Shown in pieces: positions 1 to 6,738 of a stretch of 6,823 bases of DNA. The stretch's first letter is position 1. Each line of letters opens with the position of its first letter. The notes below the pieces were generated by a model. That model did not search any database and was not told the DNA's origin. It saw nothing but the letters and a program-made list of their open reading frames with translations. A program made the position numbers and the translations under genes. The stretch covers positions 1 to 6,823 of the forward strand of contig JBFJVZ010000408.1 of assembly GCA_041623895.1 (NCBI GenBank), in the 5' to 3' direction. The DNA comes from JBFJVZ01 sp041623895. Its GTDB lineage: Bacteria > Planctomycetota > Planctomycetia > Pirellulales > Pirellulaceae.

Positions 1-145
1 GAATTCTTCCGGCTTCCGCTACTAATCTGCGAGGCCTTCGATACCGGGTAGCGTAATTTCTCCAACGGCCAGATCTTGCCAGCTACTTTTCCACATGGGC
101 TATATCGCCACACGCGGCTTCGTGCCAAGGCAACATGAGTTTCAT

Positions 146-217
146 GGGAGGGCGAGGCTCCCGCCGAGCCGAAGCGCCCGAAAACGCTTTGCGGCTCCGC
201 GGGAGCGTCGCCCTCCC
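146..217. repeat. REP-like palindromic intergenic repeat
   Basis: Two 25-nt arms (146-170 and 193-217) are reverse complements at 23 of 25 positions. Inside them a second 5-bp pairing, AAGCG (172-176) with CGCTT (185-189), closes an 8-nt loop, so nearly the whole 72-nt unit can fold as one hairpin. Each arm also contains its own GGGAG...CTCCC inverted repeat, allowing an alternative cloverleaf-like fold. The minus-strand translation contains REGDAPAEP, close to the REGEAPAEP string I recall from many dubious small ORFs in planctomycete genomes. That suggests a genome-wide repeat family, which is a recollection rather than a search result. Its place just past the last gene of the operon fits REP elements, which often lie at the 3' ends of transcription units. 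Confidence 0.75.
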
Positions 218-284
218 GGAGGTTGGGAAACTTGTCTTCTTGTCCCCCACGGGTAACAAAAAACGTAGAAGCCTCATGGTACCG

Positions 285-303
285 AATGCACGGCGTGTGC
301 ATT
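285..303 (-). terminator. Small inverted repeat, weak terminator candidate
   Basis: AATGCAC (285-291) and GTGCATT (297-303) form a perfect 7-bp stem around a 5-nt loop, about 75 nt past the DUF1501 stop codon in the direction of transcription. A run of six T residues on the transcribed strand (258-263) follows only after some 21 nt, too far for a classical intrinsic terminator. The stem is real; the terminator role is a guess. It may instead be part of the neighbouring repeat region. Confidence 0.25.
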
Positions 304-376
304 GACCACGGGTAGTTCAATTTGCCGCCGGCTAGTCGGTTGATCCGGTCTGCCCAGCGTTGCAGCCACTTGGGCT

Positions 377-1777
377 CTACGCTAAGAGCGACTCGATCGG
401 TTTAGCCGGTTCGACTCCCGTTAATCGCATGTCCAAGCCTTGAAACTTGTAAGTGAATCGCTCGTGATCGATTCCCAACAAGTGCAACATCGTGGCGTGC
501 ATGTCGTGGACACTGACAACATCTTCCACCGCGTTGTAACCAAAATCGTCGGTCGCGCCGTGAGTCACACCCCCTTTGATCCCGCCGCCAGCCATCCACA
601 GCGAGAATCCTTTGATATGATGGTCGCGGCCGGGGTTATTTCCACCACCCTGCGACATCGGCGTGCGGCCAAATTCGCCGCCCCAGATGACAAGCGTTTC
701 GTCAAGCATGCCGCGGTTCTTCAGGTCTTCGATCAATGCCCAGCTGCCTCGATCAACAAGCTTGGCGGTATTGCTGACCCCATTCTTGACGCCGCCGTGA
801 TGATCCCAACCGCGATGATAAAGGTGAATGAATCGCACACCGCGTTCGGCCAATCGTCTCGCCAACAAACAATTGCTGGCGAACGATCCGTCGCCCGGTT
901 TGGCGCCGTACATGTCCAGCGTGTGCTGTGATTCTCCGCTTAGATCGACCAACTCCGGAACGCTCGCCTGCATCTTAAAGGCCAGCTCGTACTGCGAGAT
1001 GCTGGTGGCAATCTCGGGATCATCGACCAGCTGTCCTCGCAACGAATTCAAACCGTTGACGGTATCAATCACACTTTTTTGATCGCCACGTGCCACACCA
1101 GGAGGGTTTCCCACAAACAAAACCGGGTCGCCTTTGGAATGAAAATGCACGCCCTGATAACGGCTGGGCAAAAATCCGCTGTGCCACTGTCGGCTGGCGA
1201 TTGGTTGCGACTGCCCACCGCCAACGGATGTCAGCACAACGAAACCTGGCAAGTCTTTTGCTTCGCTACCGAGACCATACAGAATCCAGGAACCCATGCA
1301 GGGACGCCCGGAGATCTGTGTGCCGCAATTCATGAACGTATGAGCTGGATCGTGATTGATCTGCCTGGTGGTCATCGAACGAACGATCGAAATGTCATCA
1401 GCAATCTTGGCGATGTTCGGGAACGCCTCGGAGATTTCTTGTCCCGATTCGCCCGACTTGATGAACTTCAATTGCGGGCCGAGACATTTGAGTTCTTTGC
1501 CCTGAAGTTGTGCGATCGGCTGGCCCTCGGTGATCGACGCCGGCATCGGCTTGCCGTTCATCTCGGCCAATGTCGGTTTGTGGTCGAGTGTTTCCAAGTG
1601 CGACGGCCCCCCAGCCATGCACAGAAAAATGACGCGCTTCGCCTTGGGTGGCGAAGGCAACATGATGTTTCTGGCGGCAGAGCCGTGCTGGCTCAGCAAT
1701 TGGTCGGCTAAAGCCAGCGCGCCGATGCCAACAGTGCCTTGATTCAAGAAGGTTCGGCGATTGATGAAGTTATTCAT
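377..1777 (-). CDS. Tat-exported DUF1501 family protein
   Basis: A 466-residue protein of the DUF1501 family, which belongs to the alkaline phosphatase/sulfatase-like superfamily and is very abundant in planctomycetes; the substrate is unknown. The N-terminus has a twin-arginine signal, NRRTFLNQ (residues 6-13), followed by a hydrophobic stretch to about 28, so export as a folded protein to the periplasm is likely. Family landmarks follow in order: FLCMAGGPSHLETLDHKP (51-68), WDHHGG (324-329), GGEFGRTP (366-373), GRDHH (383-387) and VHDMHATMLHLLGIDH (423-438). The Asp, Glu and His residues in the later blocks are the probable metal-binding set. Length is normal for the family and no frameshift is seen. 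The ATG places the Tat motif at the usual distance from the N-terminus. It lies 14 bp after the cytochrome gene, whose stop codon overlaps this gene's AGGTG Shine-Dalgarno, so translational coupling is likely. Family assignment is firm; the enzymatic role is inferred. Confidence 0.95.
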   Translation of the reverse strand: MNNFINRRTFLNQGTVGIGALALADQLLSQHGSAARNIMLPSPPKAKRVIFLCMAGGPSHLETLDHKPTLAEMNGKPMPASITEGQPIAQLQGKELKCLGPQLKFIKSGESGQEISEAFPNIAKIADDISIVRSMTTRQINHDPAHTFMNCGTQISGRPCMGSWILYGLGSEAKDLPGFVVLTSVGGGQSQPIASRQWHSGFLPSRYQGVHFHSKGDPVLFVGNPPGVARGDQKSVIDTVNGLNSLRGQLVDDPEIATSISQYELAFKMQASVPELVDLSGESQHTLDMYGAKPGDGSFASNCLLARRLAERGVRFIHLYHRGWDHHGGVKNGVSNTAKLVDRGSWALIEDLKNRGMLDETLVIWGGEFGRTPMSQGGGNNPGRDHHIKGFSLWMAGGGIKGGVTHGATDDFGYNAVEDVVSVHDMHATMLHLLGIDHERFTYKFQGLDMRLTGVEPAKPIESLLA

Positions 1778-1780
1778 AGC

Positions 1781-1793
1781 AGGTGTTGCACCT
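1781..1793 (-). promoter_or_regulatory. Shine-Dalgarno within a small hairpin at a gene junction
   Basis: On the mRNA, AGGTG (1793-1789) is followed by CAA and then CACCT (1785-1781), a 5-bp stem with a 3-nt loop that would hide the Shine-Dalgarno of the DUF1501 gene. AGGTG lies 11 nt before the ATG and shares the last two bases of the TAG stop codon (1792-1794) of the upstream gene. A ribosome terminating at that stop would open the hairpin, which is the classical arrangement for translational coupling. The base pairing is seen; the regulatory effect is inferred, and so short a stem may be only marginally stable. Confidence 0.5.
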
Positions 1794-4700
1794 AGTTTCG
1801 CGAAGTTGTTTCGTAGGCATTGATGATTCCGCGTGCCACTTGTGTCCAGGCCGCCAATTCGGCGATGTCAACTGTTTCGGGCTTGGGGGCTTGTCCCACG
1901 CCCAACAAAGCCTGGGCATCTTCGCTCGCTGGCTGGTAGCGTTCTCGTTGCGACTGGAAAAGCTTCGCTAGCAACGCGTGTTCTTGCTGCGTCGGATAAC
2001 GCGAGACGGCTTCACGAAACGCCCAGCGAATCTTTTCGTCCGGCGTCTCAGCGGCCGCCATGATGCGTTCCGCAAAAACTCGAGCGGCTTCGACAAACAT
2101 TGGATCATTCAACAGCACCAGTGCCTGTTGAGGAATATTGGACCGCGCCCGTTGGGCTGTACATTCTTCACGGCTGGTTGCATCGAAAGCCAGCATGGAA
2201 GGATGCAAAAAGGTACGGCACCAAAATGTATAAAGGCCTCGGCGATAAAGTTCATCGCCACTGCCCGCTTGCCATTTTCGCACGGGAAAATTCAGGTGCT
2301 GCCAGTAGCCGGCCGGTTGATACGGTTTGACACTCCGCCCGCCAACCTTCTCGGTGACCAACAAGCCAGCGAGCTGCAGTGCCGTGTCGCGAATAAACTC
2401 AGCTTCGATTCGCCAACGGCCCTGTCGCGCATACCAACGGTTGTCCGGATCCTTTAGGCGGAGCTCCGGGGTCGTCACCGATGACTGCTGATACGCTCGC
2501 GAAGTGACCAGCAGCTTCACCATGTGTTTGACGTCCCAGCCGCTGTCGCGGAATTCTACCGATAGCCAATCGAGTAATTCCGGGTGCGAAGGTGGTTCAC
2601 CTTGGCCGCCCAGGTCGTCCAAATTCTGCGAGAGCCCGCGACCAAAAAACATTTTCCACAGCCGATTGGTAAACGTCCGGGCGGTGAGCGGGTTTTCGGG
2701 CGACATGATCCATTTGGCCAAGTCCAGTCGATTAGCACGACGGCCTTCGATTGGCTGCTGGGGAAGGTACCCCGGCACTGCCGGCGACACGACATCGCCG
2801 GAATCATCGAGCCAATTACCGCGGGGCAGGATTCGAGTCGTCCGCGGCTCGGCCAACGTCTGGGTAACGAGCATCGTCTGCACGTTCTTTTCCAGATTGG
2901 CAAGTTCCTTCTCCATCTCAGATCGTTCCTGCTTTGATTCATTCAGCTCCGGAGCGAATGTCAGATAGTGATCCGCGATTTGTTTCGCTTGCCCCGGCGT
3001 GCGATCCGCTGGCGGGATACGCAGTACGGTTACAATCTGCTCCGGCAGCGGTGGACCATCACCAAAACCGGCGTCGGCCTGATCGGTCACGCTGATCCGA
3101 AAGCGACCAATCAAATGACGCGGGTAAATCGACTGATGCTTCATTTGGATGACCAGCGTTCCCTGTTGATCACCAAATTCAATAGGCGTCTGGAGCTTGA
3201 AGACTGCCGTGTGGCTGCCGGCATCTTTTTGGTGGCCGTCAACGGCCCAGCCAGTCGTATCAGAGTTGTCGATCGCGTGCGCGACGGGCCAACCGTTTTG
3301 CTGATAACTGGCAGAGGCTGCTGCAATATTTGCCGGCTGATCGTTTGACGTAACGCGAAAGCTAGTCAGTACGATATTTCCGTTTCCGCGCGAGAAGGCT
3401 GTTTTGCGTGGAAAACTGTCGTCCGGAAAGATTTCTAAACGAATGGCGCGGATGGTTCCGGCGGCTTTCAGTTCGTATTGGTAATCACCGCGGTCCGGAT
3501 TTCCTGCTGTTGACAGGAACGAGCCATCATCCTGAGCTTTCAAAACGACGCCGCCGGTGGCGGACACGTCGGACGGCTTGGGAGTTTGCCAAATCGACTT
3601 GTCGAAATTGGCAATCGCTTGTTGTTCCCATTTCTGCTGGCCGTTGCGAACGCGCTCGGCGAGTTGCTGATCGTGCTCCAACAAATCGGGGAGTTTCAAA
3701 GCCTCTATCTTTGCTTTTAACGACTCGATCCGCGCTTGCTCTTCGTCCGTGGGGAGTTTCAGATTCGGAGATCGCTTGCCCACTGGTTTTTCATTGATGT
3801 CCGCAAAGAAAGCAGCCATCGAATAAAAATCGCGAGTCGTCAAAGGATCATATTTATGGTCGTGGCATTGAGCGCAACCAAGCGTCTGCCCCAGCCAAAC
3901 ACCGGACACATTGCGAACCCGATCAGCAGCGTAGATCGTAATGTATTCTTTTGCCTGTGCGCCGCCTTCCTCCGTCGTTTGCAGCAGGCGGTTGTAGCCG
4001 GAGGCAACAAGTTGTTCTTTAGTCGGCTCTGGTAACAGGTCGCCGGCAAGCTGCTCGATGGTGAATTGGTCGAATGGTTTGTTGTCGTTAAAGGCTCCGA
4101 TCACATAGTCACGATACGCCGAGACTTCCATGAAGTTATCGCTGTGATAGCCAATCGTGTCCGCATAGCGAACCAGGTCCAACCAATAGACGGCCATCCG
4201 TTCGCCAAAGCGGTGATCATCAAGCAGTTTCGTGACCAGCTTGTCCCAGGCGTCAGCGGACTCGTCTGCGAGAAACTGATCCAATTCCAATTGCGTGGGC
4301 GGCACGCCCAGTAAGTCCAGGTACAGCCGCCTGCATAAAGTCGCCCGATCGGCTGGAGCAGCAAGTGTCAATCCGCGGCGATTCAGTTTTGCCAGGATCA
4401 GCGAATCGATCGCCCCCTTGCTGTCTGGATGTTCAACTTTCTCAACTGCCGGCCGGACGAGCGGCCGATAAGACCAGTGCTGTTGATAGGTGGCACCTTC
4501 GGCGACCCAGCGTCGCAACAGATCAATTTCCTGTTTGCTCAACTGCTTGTGCGCCTGTGGCGGCGGCATCCGCTCGTCTTCATCGGTGGATAAAATGCGT
4601 CGAACCAGCTCCGACTCATCCGGCTTGCCCGGAACAAACGCATTCAATTCGATCGCGTTTTCACGAACATCTAATCGCAAGTCGGCTTCGCGTGTCTTTT

Positions 4701-4848
4701 CGTCGGGACCGTGACAGGCAAAACACTTATCCGAAAGGATCGGCCGAATCTGCTGAGCGAAATCGATTTCATTATCCGCAGCCGAAAGCGGCGCGGACAG
4801 CAACAGGATCAGCGCGGTAGCCAAACAAAACCTTATGACGTCTATCAT
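1792..4848 (-). CDS. Planctomycete cytochrome c protein PSCyt1-DUF1549-DUF1553
   Basis: A 1018-residue exported protein with the standard planctomycete domain order. Residues 1-24 form a Sec-type signal peptide with a hydrophobic core and a probable cut near LSAA. A PSCyt1 cytochrome c domain follows (about 28-130), with haem motif CFACH (C42, C45, H46) and a probable distal ligand Met94 in RMPPP. DUF1549 spans about 141-355 and carries a second CxxCH, CAQCHDHKYDP (C325, C328, H329), so two haems are possible. A beta-rich middle part (about 420-590) lies between two short charged helices (about 370-400 and 635-665). DUF1553 spans about 673-930, with NRLWKMFFGRGL, PPSHPELLDWL and SNIPQQALVLLNDP. 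The ATG at 4848 is chosen because it begins the signal peptide. An upstream TTG (4923) would add 25 residues encoded by an intergenic repeat. No clear Shine-Dalgarno precedes it. The molecular role of the family is unproven; electron transfer or carbohydrate processing is usually supposed. Confidence 0.95.
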   Translation of the reverse strand: MIDVIRFCLATALILLLSAPLSAADNEIDFAQQIRPILSDKCFACHGPDEKTREADLRLDVRENAIELNAFVPGKPDESELVRRILSTDEDERMPPPQAHKQLSKQEIDLLRRWVAEGATYQQHWSYRPLVRPAVEKVEHPDSKGAIDSLILAKLNRRGLTLAAPADRATLCRRLYLDLLGVPPTQLELDQFLADESADAWDKLVTKLLDDHRFGERMAVYWLDLVRYADTIGYHSDNFMEVSAYRDYVIGAFNDNKPFDQFTIEQLAGDLLPEPTKEQLVASGYNRLLQTTEEGGAQAKEYITIYAADRVRNVSGVWLGQTLGCAQCHDHKYDPLTTRDFYSMAAFFADINEKPVGKRSPNLKLPTDEEQARIESLKAKIEALKLPDLLEHDQQLAERVRNGQQKWEQQAIANFDKSIWQTPKPSDVSATGGVVLKAQDDGSFLSTAGNPDRGDYQYELKAAGTIRAIRLEIFPDDSFPRKTAFSRGNGNIVLTSFRVTSNDQPANIAAASASYQQNGWPVAHAIDNSDTTGWAVDGHQKDAGSHTAVFKLQTPIEFGDQQGTLVIQMKHQSIYPRHLIGRFRISVTDQADAGFGDGPPLPEQIVTVLRIPPADRTPGQAKQIADHYLTFAPELNESKQERSEMEKELANLEKNVQTMLVTQTLAEPRTTRILPRGNWLDDSGDVVSPAVPGYLPQQPIEGRRANRLDLAKWIMSPENPLTARTFTNRLWKMFFGRGLSQNLDDLGGQGEPPSHPELLDWLSVEFRDSGWDVKHMVKLLVTSRAYQQSSVTTPELRLKDPDNRWYARQGRWRIEAEFIRDTALQLAGLLVTEKVGGRSVKPYQPAGYWQHLNFPVRKWQAGSGDELYRRGLYTFWCRTFLHPSMLAFDATSREECTAQRARSNIPQQALVLLNDPMFVEAARVFAERIMAAAETPDEKIRWAFREAVSRYPTQQEHALLAKLFQSQRERYQPASEDAQALLGVGQAPKPETVDIAELAAWTQVARGIINAYETTSRN

Positions 4849-4967
4849 GGCTGTATTCAAATGCCCAAGGAGAACGGTCAGCGAAATATGTTTAACGGCG
4901 CCGCAGGCAAGGATGCAGGGCAAGCGAGCTCGCCTCCGGCGTTGCGTTTAACGGGAACGAAAGAATC
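4849..4967. other. 119-bp intergenic gap inside the predicted operon
   Basis: The gap between the oxidoreductase stop and the chosen cytochrome start is largely occupied by the repeat-like structure at 4890-4954. No T-run follows it, and neither a terminator nor a promoter is evident, so read-through transcription is possible. No clear Shine-Dalgarno precedes the ATG at 4848. Confidence 0.5.
4890..4954. repeat. Intergenic repeat-like element with direct and inverted repeats
   Basis: The 9-mer GTTTAACGG occurs twice in the same direction (4890-4898 and 4946-4954), 56 nt apart from start to start. Directly inside the left copy, CGCCGCAGGC (4899-4908) is the inverted match, at 9 of 10 positions, of GCCTCCGGCG (4932-4941). 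The loop ends in a perfect 10-bp palindrome, GCGAGCTCGC (4924-4933), which overlaps the right arm by two bases. The layout of direct repeats outside and inverted repeats inside resembles a small mobile or REP-type unit with a target duplication, or a processed mRNA hairpin between operon genes. I recall similar GTTTAACGG-containing intergenic strings from planctomycetes but cannot confirm the family. Confidence 0.5.
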
Positions 4968-6410
4968 CTAAACCAATTCGGGAACCTCATAGCCCTTGCG
5001 ATACTCTCGCTTCAAGAATCGATTGCCGGCGTCAGCACCGGGACCGGCGAATTGTTCTGTATCCGGGTTCAAATTCAGTACGGGACTAAGGCTGATGGAT
5101 TCGTGATCTAGCGACAAGTCGTGTGCTTTCAGGTGATCTTCCATCGCGGCAACGAGTTCCTGCCACTGCCGAGCATCGACTTGGGCAGCGCGGTCGCGCT
5201 CAAACCGGCTTCCGGCGCGGACAGCAACATTGGCCAGATTGCACCAACCCGTGCTGTCGTTTCCAACGGCGACTTCGGCATTCAAGATTGATCGATCGTG
5301 CTCGCGGACGGCATTGATGAAGTTGTTTTGATGAACGACATCACCACGGTTGCCTTTGAATTCTTTGATCAGCTTGCCGCCCTCGTCAAGCGCCCTGCCC
5401 CGACCCCGCTGGCCTTCGAATCGGCCGCCTTCGCAGTAAGCGATGTAGCCGCTGCTGGGGCCTGGATGAGCAGCGCTCTTCTTTGATCCCGGTGCACCGG
5501 GCAAGTTCGACAATCCGATCACAACGGGAATCGAACCGGTGTCAAAGTAAGCAAAATGGATATTGGGTGTTTGACCGGCGTCGTTGTAAATCACTCGCCC
5601 GCCGCCAGCGAGCACGCGCCTGGGCAAAGCAACTGAATCTTGAAAAACATTATTGCGTAGGTCATCCAATACATGCACGCCCCAGTTGCCCATTTCGCCT
5701 GAGCCAGTGTTCCAATCCCAGTGCCAATCGTAATGCAGCTTCTCGCGATAGATCGGCAGATCCTGTGCGGGCCCGAGCCACAGGTCGTAGGCGACATCCT
5801 TGTCGATCGGCAGCGGCGTTTTTCGTTTTCCGATCGAAGCGCGGATTCCGTAACGATTGACGCGTGCGGATTTGATTTTGCCGAGCGATTGATCCTGGTG
5901 AAGAAACTTCTTGATTTCCGCCTGCATCGGGTCGGAGCGTTGCTGCGTTCCGATTTGGCAAATGCGATCGTATTTACGCGCGGCGGCCACGGTTTGCTTG
6001 CCTTCCCATTGACTATGCGAAAGCGGCTTTTCCACGTAGACATCTTTGCCGGCTTCCATCGCCCAGATCGCTGCCAGGCAGTGCCAGTGGTTGCAAGTCG
6101 AGATTACAACGACGTCAATGTCCTTGGCGTCGAGTAACTCGCGCATGTCGGTGTAGCCGTGCGCCCTCGGGTAAAGCTGTTTTGTCGTGCCAAGACGTTT
6201 GTTGTCGACATCGCAAAGACCGGTGACGTTGACGCCGGCGACGTTGCCAAACTGGCTCATCAATTGATTGGCGCGTCCACCGCAACTGACATAGCCGATG
6301 CCGATTTCTTCATTGGCGTTGGCAGCCCAAAGCGATCGTGCAGGAAGCGAACTGATGACGCCGGCGGAAGCTGCGGCTGACAGGAAATCTCGACGCGAAA
6401 CTTGGGACAT
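4968..6410 (-). CDS. Tat-exported Gfo/Idh/MocA family oxidoreductase
   Basis: A 480-residue member of the Gfo/Idh/MocA family of NAD(P)-dependent oxidoreductases acting on sugars, inositols and related compounds. The twin-arginine signal SRRDFLS (5-11) with a hydrophobic segment to about 30 predicts export of the folded, cofactor-loaded protein, as known for Zymomonas glucose-fructose oxidoreductase. The Rossmann domain begins at about 36 (GIGYVSCGGRA, 37-47). The family EKP motif is in VYVEKPLS (124-131), with Lys128 the expected catalytic lysine. GNWGVHVLDDLRN (241-253) supplies the conserved His246 and nearby Asp residues. The C-terminus REYRKGYEVPELV matches planctomycete relatives. The ATG at 6410 gives MSQVSRRDFL; a GTG three codons earlier is possible but puts the Tat motif further in. 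No strong Shine-Dalgarno is seen. It is the first gene of the apparent operon. A glycosidase of the related NAD-dependent GH109 type is an alternative; the substrate is unknown. Confidence 0.94.
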   Translation of the reverse strand: MSQVSRRDFLSAAASAGVISSLPARSLWAANANEEIGIGYVSCGGRANQLMSQFGNVAGVNVTGLCDVDNKRLGTTKQLYPRAHGYTDMRELLDAKDIDVVVISTCNHWHCLAAIWAMEAGKDVYVEKPLSHSQWEGKQTVAAARKYDRICQIGTQQRSDPMQAEIKKFLHQDQSLGKIKSARVNRYGIRASIGKRKTPLPIDKDVAYDLWLGPAQDLPIYREKLHYDWHWDWNTGSGEMGNWGVHVLDDLRNNVFQDSVALPRRVLAGGGRVIYNDAGQTPNIHFAYFDTGSIPVVIGLSNLPGAPGSKKSAAHPGPSSGYIAYCEGGRFEGQRGRGRALDEGGKLIKEFKGNRGDVVHQNNFINAVREHDRSILNAEVAVGNDSTGWCNLANVAVRAGSRFERDRAAQVDARQWQELVAAMEDHLKAHDLSLDHESISLSPVLNLNPDTEQFAGPGADAGNRFLKREYRKGYEVPELV

Positions 6411-6447
6411 CTCGAACACTCAAGGGAGGGGAGTTTGCTGGCGGGAT

Positions 6448-6481
6448 TTTGAGATCCGGGGTCGCAGCACCTAATCTCAAA
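6448..6481 (-). promoter_or_regulatory. Inverted repeat in the leader of the oxidoreductase gene
   Basis: TTTGAGAT (6448-6455) and ATCTCAAA (6474-6481) are perfect 8-bp inverted repeats separated by 18 nt, lying 38-71 nt before the ATG. The structure could be an operator bound by a dimeric regulator or a 5' leader hairpin. A TAAAAT hexamer sits 10 nt upstream in the direction of transcription. No regulator gene lies in the window, so the role is open. Confidence 0.35.
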
Positions 6482-6555
6482 TGTGAGTTGATTTTACTCT
6501 TCAGCAGTCGGGTTCGTACAGTTCCGCGACTATTTTGCACCTCGTCCCCAAGAAA

Positions 6556-6738
6556 CTACAAAAGCGTGCGCGATTGCGACTTGGATCACTCTCCCAGAGG
6601 ACGTTGGTCCTGCTGACCGAGTGCGCGTAGGGTCGTCGGGTGACTGGACTATTCGTTTCTAAGGATGGCTGGAGGGATGGTAATGGATGTTGGTGCGTGC
6701 TTTTTGTGGGTCGCGCACAATCGCACACGCTTTTTTAG
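6556..6738. repeat. Segment bounded by 21-nt inverted repeats, MITE-like
   Basis: Positions 6556-6576 and the reverse complement of 6718-6738 agree at 19 of 21 bases; the shared core is AAAAGCGTG, then C or T, then GCGATTG. The similarity continues inward to CGAC if a 4-nt insertion is allowed on the right arm. The arms enclose 141 bp with no coding potential. Each arm has a TA dinucleotide at its second and third bases from the outside (6557-6558 and 6736-6737), as expected if TA were the target site of an IS630/Tc1-type element. A related shorter copy, AAAAAGCACGCACC on the minus strand (6692-6705), lies inside the right end. The repeat is seen in the sequence; the mobile-element reading is inference, and no transposase is present. 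Confidence 0.5.

Larger units (their letters stand above)
1..376. other. Intergenic region downstream of the DUF1501 gene
   Basis: No gene is supported with confidence here. The region holds a large palindromic repeat (146-217) and a smaller inverted repeat (285-303), listed separately. A 64-codon minus-strand frame (83-277) reads straight through the palindrome and looks spurious. Another minus-strand frame has no stop codon from 401 to the window edge, with an in-frame ATG at 300-302. It could be the start of a gene continuing to the left, but it also translates the palindrome and resembles no family I know, so it is not called as a gene. Confidence 0.6.

Noticed and set aside
1..6. EcoRI site GAATTC at the first base, suggesting a cloning junction
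   Set aside because: Further GAATTC sites lie inside the window (near 1044, 2551 and 5359), so the boundary cannot be taken as evidence for a restriction-fragment end.
22..96. 24-codon minus-strand frame ending in VGEITLPGIEGLAD
   Set aside because: It reads like a protein tail, but an in-frame stop lies two codons before its ATG, and it is too short to separate from chance.
83..277. 64-codon minus-strand frame downstream of the DUF1501 gene
   Set aside because: Most of it is a translation of the palindromic repeat; it has no recognisable motif and is typical of false ORFs created by such repeats.
440..931. 163-codon plus-strand frame antisense to the DUF1501 gene
   Set aside because: It lies entirely opposite a well-supported gene, shows no domain, and is explained by the codon structure of the real gene.
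1079..1711. 210-codon plus-strand frame antisense to the DUF1501 gene
   Set aside because: Long but fully antisense to conserved DUF1501 sequence, with no motif or independent start signal.
6501..6728. 75-codon minus-strand frame upstream of the oxidoreductase
   Set aside because: It crosses both parts of the inverted-repeat segment, has low-complexity composition and no recognisable domain.
6693..6736. Possible plus-strand terminator (GTGCG/CGCAC stem followed by a T-run)
   Set aside because: The stem is only 5 bp with a 16-nt loop, the six T residues start 12 nt after it, and no plus-strand gene lies upstream.
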